From Terriglobia bacterium (GTDB lineage Bacteria; Acidobacteriota; Terriglobia; Terriglobales; Acidobacteriaceae): DNA of 64,000 nucleotides. Of this stretch, positions 19,644-27,603 are shown piece after piece (within the stretch, counting starts at the first letter, position 1; each line of letters opens with the position of its first letter). A model generated the notes under the pieces. It was not told the origin of the DNA, did no database searches, and saw nothing but the letters and a program-made list of their open reading frames with translations. The stretch is taken from positions 1-64,000 of the forward strand of contig JAIQFF010000015.1 in the NCBI GenBank assembly GCA_020073395.1, written 5' to 3'. The position numbers were made by a program, and so were the translations under genes.

Positions 19644-20261
19644 ATGTCCAAAAACGAGCCGATTAACCTGAAACAGGACCGCCGCCAATGGCTGAAGGCT
19701 TCCGCCACCGTTCTCGGCGCTTCGCTCTTGCCGTTGCCAGCCGTGGCTGCGAAGGCCTCCCAGTCCGAAGCACCGCCCGCGAAGGCGCAATCCAAGCCCG
19801 CCGGAGGCAAAACCGTCGCGCCCTTTTTCACTCCGGCGCAATACGCGCTGGTCGAAGAGTTGTCGGAAACCATTATTCCCGCGGACAGCCACTCCGGTGG
19901 CGCCAAGGCCGCCAAGGTTGCCGACTACATCGAGCAAGAACTGCGCGAGAGCACCGATGACAGTCGGAAATCAACCTGGCATGAAGGGCTTCGCCTGGTT
20001 GATCTCATGAGCCAGCACTACCACGGAAAATCCTTCGTCGATTCCAGCTCCGAAGAAAGAATTGCAGTTCTGACTGTCCTTTCCGACAACGATCAAATGA
20101 CCGACCTCCCCGAGGTCCGGTTTTTTCGCGAGTTGAAACACTTGACCGTTCGTGGCTATTACACATCCAAGATCGGCATTCACAACGAACTGGAATACAA
20201 GGGCAATCGGCTGCTGTTGGAATTTGTTGGCTGTGACGATCCCGCGCCCAAGTCTTCATAG
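19644..20261 (+). CDS. gluconate 2-dehydrogenase subunit 3-like protein, Tat-exported
   Basis: 205 residues. A twin-arginine signal is visible (DRRQWLKASATVLGASLLPL), followed by a linker rich in Ala/Lys/Pro (about residues 35-50). The conserved subunit-3 domain begins FFTPAQYALVEELSETIIP and includes KIGIHNELEYKGN near the end. In this family the small subunit carries the Tat signal for the GMC partner and helps pass electrons to a cytochrome. It starts 9 bases after the GMC stop with an AGGGAGAGGT ribosome-binding site. Confidence 0.88.
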   Translation: MSKNEPINLKQDRRQWLKASATVLGASLLPLPAVAAKASQSEAPPAKAQSKPAGGKTVAPFFTPAQYALVEELSETIIPADSHSGGAKAAKVADYIEQELRESTDDSRKSTWHEGLRLVDLMSQHYHGKSFVDSSSEERIAVLTVLSDNDQMTDLPEVRFFRELKHLTVRGYYTSKIGIHNELEYKGNRLLLEFVGCDDPAPKSS

Positions 20262-20292
20262 TCGCGTGCAAACTCAGTCAGACGAGGTCCAC

Positions 20293-21108
20293 ATGAAATC
20301 AGCAATCTTGCGCCCGTTCCTCGGCCTGGTTCTCGCGGCCTGTGTGCTGAGTCTTGCGCCTGCATCCGCCGCCTACGGAGAGAAAACGGAAAATGAGGGG
20401 TGGGTGCCTCTTTTCAACGGCAAGAATTTAGACGGCTGGTATTCCTATCTGGATTCCAGCGGCAAGAACAAGGACCCGAAAAGCGTCTTCAAAGTAGAGA
20501 ACGGCATGATTCACATCCTGGACGTTCCCATGTTCGAAGGAAAATCAGACAATGGCTACCTCGCGACCATCCAGGAATTCTCCAATGTCCGCATTCACGT
20601 CGAGTACAAGTGGGGCGTGAAACGTGCTTCGGAGGGCAAAAGGAATAGCGGACTGCTCTATCTTGCCGTCGGCCCTGACACGATCTACCCCACATCTTTG
20701 GAGTGTCAGATTGAGGAGACGGACGTCGGAGATCTGTGGATCGTCAACGGCGCGTCGGTGACCGCCTTCTTCATCGCCCCCTCTCTCCCGATGTATGACG
20801 ACGATATGCAGGCCGGTACTCGTGTCCGCAGCGCTCCTGGCGACTCCCTCCGCGTGCTGAAGTCCGGAGACTTCGAGAACCGCGATGGCTGGAACAGCGT
20901 GGACGTGATTCTCCAGGGAGACGGATCCACCCACCTGGTAAACGGCCGGATCGTGAACCGCGCCCATGATATCCAGCAACCGGACCCGGCCAATCCCTCG
21001 CGAATGATACCGCTGAAGAGCGGACGGATTCTGTTGGAAGCCGAGGGTTCCGAAATCTGGTTTCGGGATGTCAGAGTCAAGTCGCTAGGGCCGTCGGAGA
21101 GGCCCTGA
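20293..21108 (+). CDS. DUF1080 / 3-keto-disaccharide hydrolase-like exported protein
   Basis: 271 residues from the ATG at 20293 (GAGG upstream). A signal peptide (LRPFLGLVLAACVLSLAPASA) is followed by a jelly-roll domain with the family start GWVPLFNGKNLDGWYSY and the end motif GRILLEAEGSEIWFRDVRVK. Members of this family hydrolyse 3-keto-glycosides, the products of sugar 3-dehydrogenation. Placement directly after a GMC/subunit 3 pair and before a Gfo/Idh enzyme supports that reaction here. The frame is open 47 codons upstream inside the previous gene, but that part is not coding. Confidence 0.87.
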   Translation: MKSAILRPFLGLVLAACVLSLAPASAAYGEKTENEGWVPLFNGKNLDGWYSYLDSSGKNKDPKSVFKVENGMIHILDVPMFEGKSDNGYLATIQEFSNVRIHVEYKWGVKRASEGKRNSGLLYLAVGPDTIYPTSLECQIEETDVGDLWIVNGASVTAFFIAPSLPMYDDDMQAGTRVRSAPGDSLRVLKSGDFENRDGWNSVDVILQGDGSTHLVNGRIVNRAHDIQQPDPANPSRMIPLKSGRILLEAEGSEIWFRDVRVKSLGPSERP

Positions 21109-21132
21109 ATATACAAGGAGCGCAAAGAGCGC

Positions 21133-22242
21133 ATGGCCAACAGCAGAGTAAAAGTCGGAATCATCGGATCGCAATTTCAGGCGGATATTCATGCCGCGTC
21201 GCTTCAAATCATGCCGGACGAGGCCGAGGTCGTTGCCGTAGCCTCCCCCACCCCAGGCAACGCCGCCGCCCTCGCCAGTAAATTCAAGATCCCGCGCGTG
21301 TTCACCGACTATCGCGAGATGCTCAAAGAAAAAGATATCGAGATGGTGACCATCGCCACCCCGAACAGCCTGCACGCACAGATGACGAAAGATTGCGCCG
21401 CTGCCGGCAAACATATCGTCTGTGAAAAGCCGCTGGCCATGACCGTCGCGGAGGGTGAGGAGATGATCGCCGTCGCCAAACGCCACGGCGTTCTCCTGAT
21501 GTACGGAGAGGAGCTTCTGTTCACCCCAAAATATTTGAAAGCGAAAGAAATGGCCGACGCCGGCGCCTTCGGAAAAATCTATCTCATCAAGCAAAGCGAA
21601 AAGCATTTTGGCCCGCACAGCGAGTGGTTCTGGGACGTGAATCGCTCCGGCGGCGGCGCCTTCATGGACCTTGGCTGCCACGGCATCGCCTTCTGCTACT
21701 GGTTCATGGGCCGCTCTCCTATCAAGTCGATTTATTGCCAGATGGGCACCTACGTTCATGCCGGCAAGACCCAGGCCGAAGACGATTCGCTATGCATCAT
21801 GGAGTTCGCCAACGGCGCGGTGGCATTGATCGAAAACAGTTGGGCGCGCCGCGGCGGCATGGACGATCGCATCGAGGTCTTCGGTGCGGAAGGCGTAACC
21901 TACGCCAACCTGCACATGGGCAATGCTCTACCCACCTACAGCGAAAACGGCTACGGCTATGCCGTTGAAAAGGCCCCCACCACCAAAGGCTGGACTTATC
22001 CGGTGTTCGAAGAATTGTGGAACTACGGCACGCCGCAGGAGTTGACCCACTTTGCCCGCTGCGTCCGCGGAAAAGAAACTCCGAGAGTCACCGGAGAAGA
22101 TGGCTTGGTCGTCATGCACGCGCTCTACGCGGGCTACGCCTCCGCCGGCGGAGGAAGAAAAATCGCCCTTCCATTCCAGGCTCCCGCCGTAAAGAAGCCC
22201 ATCGATCTATGGCTCAATGGTCCAAGCCGGCGGGCCGTATAG
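21133..22242 (+). CDS. Gfo/Idh/MocA family dehydrogenase
   Basis: 369 residues. The NAD(P)-binding start is VKVGIIGSQFQADIHAASL, and the substrate-site lysine lies in CEKPLAMT, both typical of the family. The C-terminal domain contains DLGCHGIAFCYWFMG with a conserved catalytic His. There is no signal peptide, so it is cytosolic. In this cluster it would reduce or otherwise convert a 3-keto sugar after uptake. It starts 24 bases after the DUF1080 stop (RBS AAGGAG). Exact substrate unknown. Confidence 0.87.
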   Translation: MANSRVKVGIIGSQFQADIHAASLQIMPDEAEVVAVASPTPGNAAALASKFKIPRVFTDYREMLKEKDIEMVTIATPNSLHAQMTKDCAAAGKHIVCEKPLAMTVAEGEEMIAVAKRHGVLLMYGEELLFTPKYLKAKEMADAGAFGKIYLIKQSEKHFGPHSEWFWDVNRSGGGAFMDLGCHGIAFCYWFMGRSPIKSIYCQMGTYVHAGKTQAEDDSLCIMEFANGAVALIENSWARRGGMDDRIEVFGAEGVTYANLHMGNALPTYSENGYGYAVEKAPTTKGWTYPVFEELWNYGTPQELTHFARCVRGKETPRVTGEDGLVVMHALYAGYASAGGGRKIALPFQAPAVKKPIDLWLNGPSRRAV

Positions 22243-22281
22243 CAATGTTCCGCCTAAATCCACCGACTGGTGTCCACTGAC

Positions 22282-23517
22282 ATGCCGATCGCGGACAGAA
22301 TTCGTCTCAGCCTCATGATGTTCCTCAACTACGTGATTTGGGGATCCTGGTACGTTACCCTCGGCGCGTATCTCACCATCACCCTGAAATTTACTGGAAC
22401 AGAAACCGGCGCGGTGTTTGGAACCACTGCATTGGCGTGCATGATCTCCCCCTTCTTCATAGGCCTGATCGCGGACCGATTCTTTGCTTCCGAACGAGTG
22501 CTCGCTGCCCTCCATCTGTTAGGCGCAGTGCTTCTCTTTTTCGTCACTAAGGCAACCAGCTTCGGCGCGGTGTACGCCTTGATGTTCGCCTACTGTCTCT
22601 GCTACTTCCCCACTATCGCGCTCACCAACTCCCTCACCCTGCAGCATCTCAAAGACACAGGCCGTGATTTTCCCCTGATCCGCGTCTTTGGCACCCTGGG
22701 ATGGATCGCAATTGGCGTGACCATCGGACGCCTCGGGGTCGAGACCTCCACCGTCCCCTTCCTGCTGGCCGCGGGAGCGTCCGTGGTCATGAGCATTTTC
22801 AGCCTGACTCTCCCGCACACTCCGCCGCCCAGCAAAGACCAGTCGGTCACGCTCCGGCGCATTCTCGGGCTCGACGCACTCGTGATGCTCAAACGTCCGT
22901 CGTTCGCGGTGTTCGCCGTGGCCTCAATCCTGGCGTGCATTCCGCTCACCTTCTACTTCTCGTTTACCAATGCCTATCTGAATTCCCTGCACGTCCCCAA
23001 CGCCGCCGGCAAGATGGCGCTGGGACAGGCTTCCGAAGTTGTGATGATGATCCTGATGCCGTTCATCCTGCGTCGCGTTACGGTCAGGAGCATTCTGATC
23101 ATGGGCCTGCTCGCCTGGTCGGTACGTTACCTGCTGCTTGCCTACGGCAATCCAGGCAGCGACATCTGGATGTTTTACGTGGCCATCCTGCTCCATGGCA
23201 TCTGCTACGACTTCTTCTTCATGACGGGGCAGCTTTACACTGATCGGGAAGCTCCCGCCAATCTAAGAAGTGCCGCGCAAGGATTGATTACGTTCCTGAC
23301 CTATGGAGTGGGAATGCTGATCGGCTCCCTGATTTCGGGTCGAGCCGTTGACTACTTTAGCCACACCGTCGGGACCGAGGTGACCCGCAACTGGCAGGCC
23401 TTCTGGGCGAGTTCCGCGGTGAGCGCTTTTGTCATCCTTCTCCTCATCGCGATCTTCTTCCGCAGCCGCGCCAAGATCGTATCGCCGAATGTCGCCTCAG
23501 AATCACTCGCAACCTGA
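22282..23517 (+). CDS. MFS transporter, nucleoside/sugar:H+ symporter type
   Basis: About 411 residues with 12 predicted membrane segments. The start RIRLSLMMFLNYVIWGSWYV resembles the NupG/nucleoside:proton symporter branch of the major facilitator superfamily, as does FGTLGWIAIGVTIGRL in the middle. GTG 22270 and ATG 22282 are both possible starts; neither has a good ribosome-binding site. As the last gene of the sugar-oxidation cluster it probably imports the oxidised sugar or a nucleoside-like glycoside; this is inference from position. Confidence 0.82.
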   Translation: MPIADRIRLSLMMFLNYVIWGSWYVTLGAYLTITLKFTGTETGAVFGTTALACMISPFFIGLIADRFFASERVLAALHLLGAVLLFFVTKATSFGAVYALMFAYCLCYFPTIALTNSLTLQHLKDTGRDFPLIRVFGTLGWIAIGVTIGRLGVETSTVPFLLAAGASVVMSIFSLTLPHTPPPSKDQSVTLRRILGLDALVMLKRPSFAVFAVASILACIPLTFYFSFTNAYLNSLHVPNAAGKMALGQASEVVMMILMPFILRRVTVRSILIMGLLAWSVRYLLLAYGNPGSDIWMFYVAILLHGICYDFFFMTGQLYTDREAPANLRSAAQGLITFLTYGVGMLIGSLISGRAVDYFSHTVGTEVTRNWQAFWASSAVSAFVILLLIAIFFRSRAKIVSPNVASESLAT

Positions 23518-23788
23518 GAATGCTACGATGAAGCGGCTCGTGTGCGGGAAAATCGGCACTGAAAACCGAGAACTGAACTCTGAACCACTGGTTCTGTCCG
23601 GCTTCGCCTGACTACTTCGTTGAATGCCGGGTTGAGGGAAGGATATTCCAGTCCTTCCGACCGCGGACGAATTTCCTCCCGACGAGTACGAGGCTGACCG
23701 TGAGAATTCTGTCGCACATATTGAGACCCTTCAGACATGAAAATGGAGTGGAATCTTCGCAGAATATCGGGACAATGTTCCATCGCGA
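23518..23788. other. convergent intergenic region, no gene seen
   Basis: 271 bases between the converging MFS and C25-like genes. A short frame with codon-poor content crosses it. No clear terminator hairpin was found. Confidence 0.3.
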
Positions 23789-24697
23789 TCAAGAACTCTT
23801 GAGCAGATAATCCGGAGCGGGCGCAAATACCTGCTTCGCTGCATCTTCGGCGTGCTCGGCTCCGAGCAGGGGCGCGGCCGGATCTCCGAAGATGCGGTAG
23901 TGGCTGAAGAATTCATCCGGAACTTCGGCCAGTCGGAGCGCGTCTCCCAGACTCTGCGCGCGCCCCAGAGCGGAGCATAGCCCACGCGCCAAAATGCGAT
24001 TGTGCTCATGCAGCGTTCTGGCTGAGGCGCCGAGGGCGGCGGCGCAATATCCTCCCAGCACCAGTTCTTCACAGAAGCTGGGGCGTCCCTCAGGGCGGCG
24101 CGCAGTCTCGCAGGCAATTGACACCACCGCCCCCAGAGGTTCCCCGCAGTTTGCGATAAGGGTTTCCGCCGCGACGCCACCGTAGCCCACCCAGCCTCCG
24201 GAAAGGGCATGTCCGAAATACAGGGCAACTCCGGGACCGCAGCGAAGTGCACTAAGCAGATCGCGGCGCACCAGCCGTTCCGCCGTCCAACGAAATCTCG
24301 ACAGATCGACCAGGCCCTCCACCGCATCCACCAGGTTCAGAGTGCGCTCATGCCATTGTCCGAGAAGAACTGCAGGACCGGACTTCAAACCCAGCGCCTG
24401 GCGCCTGACTACTCGGGAGGCTGCAGAGGCATACGCGAGAAGGCCATTCTTCCTGTCGGCCGGCAGCCACCCAATCGGCACACGGCGCCCGTTGCGAGTA
24501 GTGGCTGTGGGAAGGCTGAGAAAGATACTGGGCGGAGCCGCACCACCGACTTGCATTACGCAAGTTGCCGCCGCTGGAACCTGATCCAGCGATTCCGCCA
24601 CGCACACCGGACCCAGCCGCCGGCGTTCTTCGATGAGGGCCTCCAGGCCCCCGAGCGCGTCCCCTGCCCCCACGATCGTCCAGATGTTTTCAGGCAT
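23789..24697 (-). CDS. C25 (gingipain/caspase-like) cysteine peptidase homologue
   Basis: 302 residues, unnamed. The expected clan CD dyad is visible: His163 in GVALYFGHALSGGW and Cys196 in GAVVSIACETAR, each at the end of a hydrophobic strand. Near the C-terminus the motif HYRIFGDPAAPLLG matches the GDP-containing turn that ends C25 catalytic domains. No signal peptide is present. Its ATG overlaps the stop of the upstream 965-residue protein (shared ATGCCTGA), so it is translationally coupled and made in ratio with it. The frame reads further upstream antisense to nothing useful, so the overlap start is chosen. A CHAT-type caspase relative is the main alternative. Function is inferred from motifs only. 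Confidence 0.65.
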   Translation of the reverse strand: MPENIWTIVGAGDALGGLEALIEERRRLGPVCVAESLDQVPAAATCVMQVGGAAPPSIFLSLPTATTRNGRRVPIGWLPADRKNGLLAYASAASRVVRRQALGLKSGPAVLLGQWHERTLNLVDAVEGLVDLSRFRWTAERLVRRDLLSALRCGPGVALYFGHALSGGWVGYGGVAAETLIANCGEPLGAVVSIACETARRPEGRPSFCEELVLGGYCAAALGASARTLHEHNRILARGLCSALGRAQSLGDALRLAEVPDEFFSHYRIFGDPAAPLLGAEHAEDAAKQVFAPAPDYLLKSS

Positions 24698-27587
24698 GGA
24701 CGATATTGGCGTAAGGCTGCCACGCACTGTAGTCCAGGGCCTGTTCGTAGCGACGCACGAAGTAATGCATGATGATCTGCGCCTGCTGTTCACGGTTGAA
24801 TACCGTGAAGTCACCGGCGGCGGCGTTGAGACGATCCTGCGCGCCCTCGCCATTCTCACTGTTGGTGTAGCCGTAGTTGTAACCCTCCGCCGAGGCTTGC
24901 GCCTCCAGGGCTTCCACCATGTAGACCGGACCAGCCACCATGCCTTGCCAGACGTGGGTCAACTCATGCATCAGGGTCTCAATCTTGATGTTGGCCCAGG
25001 AGGCGAAATTAATCAGGAACATTGTCGTGAAAGGTCGGCCGCCATTTACCCATTCGATGAAGTCAACCGGCAGCGACATGACTGCCAGCCGCACCTGGTC
25101 AAGTGGCAAGGCGGCGCCGAAAACTTCGTCTGCGTCCGCGCGCTCGGTCTCCGAGAGCGGACGGTAGCTGCCGGGGAACCACTCCAGCAGCAGCGTGAAT
25201 ACAGTTGCGGCGGCGCTGGCACTGATCTCGAACGCCGCCTGGAGTACCTCCAGGGCACTCCGTCCCATGTCCTTCAACGCCTGCAGCACGCGCCGGAGGG
25301 CGTCTTCGGTGGGCTGCACTACGGCGGACTCCACGATGTCCTTCAGCGTTTTGCCTAGATCCTGGAAGGCCTGAACCAGATTGCGGATCGCGTTGCCAGG
25401 ATTTGCCAGGGTGTCGGCCACCAGTTGAGACAGCGTAACTCCCGCTGCGATCAGCTCGGCGGCGACGTCGCGCATGATTTGCGCCGTGCGGGACGCCGCC
25501 CACGCCAGCAAGTCCAGCGCGGTGGCTCCTGCGGCGAGCAGGCCTCTGACCACGGCTCGCAGGCCCGGCAGAGCATCCTGCTCCACCCACAGCAGTATGT
25601 CCTCGACCGTGTGACCGGCGCGCATCAGTACCTCGCCCGCCACCGCCAGGGCAGCCTCCCCGGCGATCGCAGCCCATTGGATGACTCGCGAGATCATGCT
25701 GCCGGCGGCGTCCATCGCCGCAATGACCGTACGCAGCACGGCATCCGATTGGGCACGCGCCCAATCCAGCACCTCGCGCACGCTGCGACCGGCGAGGTCC
25801 AGCGCGTTCATCAGTTCACGCCAGGCCAGTGCCGACACGTCCTGGGCCTGCCGCAACACCCAGTCCACGATGTCTCCGATCGGGCCCATGTGACGCAACA
25901 CAGCGTAGAGCGTGCGTCGGAAGAAGGCGAAGCCCTGTGAGATCGCGCTGCTCAACAGAGATCCCAGGGTCTTGCCGATCGCCAGCGCCGCATCCACCAG
26001 CTTCGCCGCGGCGTCGAGAGTGGAAGCCATGGTAGCCCGAAGGAACTCGACCACGGTCTTGCCCAGGTCGAACATGGCCTGCACTGCCTGCCGTAACAGG
26101 TCGCCCGCAACATTCGCGATTCCTCGTATTACCTCCACCAGCGTCTGGCCGAGTTGGAATGCCGCTTCGATCACTTTGCGAACCGCACCCAGAGCGGCCC
26201 GCCCCAGATTGACGATCAGATCGCCCAGGCTGCGACCGATATCGATAATACCGCCCAGAATTTCTCGCACCATATCGATGGTCGCGCTGGCGACGTAGGC
26301 GGCGAGATCGGCCAGGCTGCCCGCCACGCGCCCGACCGCCGAAGCTACGGCGCGCACGAATTGCAGGCCCCGAGCGCGGATATCGTCGAGTATGGAGGCA
26401 AAGGTGCGGCCCAGGCTTCGCAACGTCGAAACCACCGTGTCCAGCAGTCCCGAAGGGTTGGTGATCACAGCCAGCAGAATTTCGCCGACGGCACGTCCAA
26501 TTGCGACCAGCGCGCGCACCATATCGGAGGCCAGAGCCACGCCAAAGCGCACCGCCTCCACCAGAATGTTGCCTATTTGCTCTCCAATGGCCACCAGCGC
26601 CTGGGCGAAGCGAGTGAGGATGTCAAGAGCTTTGCCCGCAAGAAATCCGACAATCGAGGTCAGCGTCTTGCCGATCTCCTTAAGAGCGCGCAGCACGGTG
26701 CCCAGCGTATCGACCACGAAATTCGCCGCGGCGGAAAGCACTTCCCCAATCGCGCGCCCGGCCGCCTCAATGCCCTTGATCATCTGTTTCAGGGCTTCAA
26801 AGGTCGCCTGGGCCGCTCCCGCAACCAGGTCTGCCACTGTCTTGCCGGCTGCCAGCACCGCCTTGACGAAGTCAGCCACCTGCTGGACCGTCCAATTGAC
26901 GATATCGCCGACCGCCCTGGCGATGGCGCCGATCACATCTCCAACCGCGTTGACGACCGCGTCAAACGCGTTCTTAACCGCGCCCACAAGTGCTGAGGCG
27001 GCATCGCCCACCCAGTCAATGAAGTCATCAAAGATCCCGTCGTGAGGAACGTCAAAGTCGGGAACGGGTATGCCCTTTTCTCGCATGACCTGTCCCGCGA
27101 GAGAAAGCCAGAGTGCCAGGTCGCGAAAGGCGGCTGCGTCGGCGGTTCCGTCGGGCATGAGAAAGTCGCGCATCAGCACCCGTCCTTGTGCCGCGGGCAG
27201 AAATCCTACTGCATGCACGACGGCGCCACCATTACCCGCCTGCTTGTTGGCATCGATGATGGTTCGGCGGTCCGCGTCCGATCCTTGCGCCACGGCGTTA
27301 AACAACCGGGTGATCTGGTCCGTGGTCTGTAAGGACTCAGTAAAGGCCGCCGCAAAGGCTCCGGCCTGCGTCCGGTTGGTGGCGGCCAGCTTGGCGAATG
27401 CGGGTGCGAAATCTTCGGGTTGCACCCGGGCTGCCTGTAATTCCTTTACGGTAGCCGCACGGTCCTGCAGCGGCAGCGTCGTGACCCGGTCTATCAGCGG
27501 CTGCACTGCGGTGACGGGGCCCGCCGCGATGGCGATGGGCCCGGCAGCTACGGACGACATGGAAAGAGTAATTCGGTTGTCTGGCAT
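24690..27587 (-). CDS. giant 29-residue-repeat helical protein with C-terminal HExxH domain
   Basis: 965 residues; family not recognised. Residues 1-243 form an Ala-rich helical head. From 244 to about 790 the chain is a series of about 19 helical repeats, almost all exactly 29 residues, with consensus hydrophobic-x-x-hydrophobic-Gly-Lys-Thr-Leu-x-x-Ile-Leu at the start and x-Leu-x-x-Val-Val-x-Ala at the end (for example LKEIGKTLTSIV, IIDIGRSLGDLI, FQDLGKTLKDIV). Two units carry insertions (33 residues at 563-595, 30 at 741-770). The C-terminal domain holds TLMHELTHVWQG (His874, Glu875, His878), a zincin-type metal site, with a Glu in MVEALEAQ as a possible third ligand. There is no signal peptide. 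GAGGAG precedes the ATG, 16 bases after the LGFP gene. Confidence 0.75.
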   Translation of the reverse strand: MPDNRITLSMSSVAAGPIAIAAGPVTAVQPLIDRVTTLPLQDRAATVKELQAARVQPEDFAPAFAKLAATNRTQAGAFAAAFTESLQTTDQITRLFNAVAQGSDADRRTIIDANKQAGNGGAVVHAVGFLPAAQGRVLMRDFLMPDGTADAAAFRDLALWLSLAGQVMREKGIPVPDFDVPHDGIFDDFIDWVGDAASALVGAVKNAFDAVVNAVGDVIGAIARAVGDIVNWTVQQVADFVKAVLAAGKTVADLVAGAAQATFEALKQMIKGIEAAGRAIGEVLSAAANFVVDTLGTVLRALKEIGKTLTSIVGFLAGKALDILTRFAQALVAIGEQIGNILVEAVRFGVALASDMVRALVAIGRAVGEILLAVITNPSGLLDTVVSTLRSLGRTFASILDDIRARGLQFVRAVASAVGRVAGSLADLAAYVASATIDMVREILGGIIDIGRSLGDLIVNLGRAALGAVRKVIEAAFQLGQTLVEVIRGIANVAGDLLRQAVQAMFDLGKTVVEFLRATMASTLDAAAKLVDAALAIGKTLGSLLSSAISQGFAFFRRTLYAVLRHMGPIGDIVDWVLRQAQDVSALAWRELMNALDLAGRSVREVLDWARAQSDAVLRTVIAAMDAAGSMISRVIQWAAIAGEAALAVAGEVLMRAGHTVEDILLWVEQDALPGLRAVVRGLLAAGATALDLLAWAASRTAQIMRDVAAELIAAGVTLSQLVADTLANPGNAIRNLVQAFQDLGKTLKDIVESAVVQPTEDALRRVLQALKDMGRSALEVLQAAFEISASAAATVFTLLLEWFPGSYRPLSETERADADEVFGAALPLDQVRLAVMSLPVDFIEWVNGGRPFTTMFLINFASWANIKIETLMHELTHVWQGMVAGPVYMVEALEAQASAEGYNYGYTNSENGEGAQDRLNAAAGDFTVFNREQQAQIIMHYFVRRYEQALDYSAWQPYANIVHA

Positions 27588-27603
27588 GGCTGCTCCTCGC
27601 CGG

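Noticed and set aside
18408-19937. 509-codon minus-strand frame opposite the GMC gene
   Set aside because: The GMC protein on the plus strand has all family motifs; the antisense frame has none.
25425-27045. Long plus-strand frames opposite the 965-residue repeat protein
   Set aside because: They are rich in Arg/Ser/Ala as expected for antisense of a GC-rich gene, and carry no family motifs.
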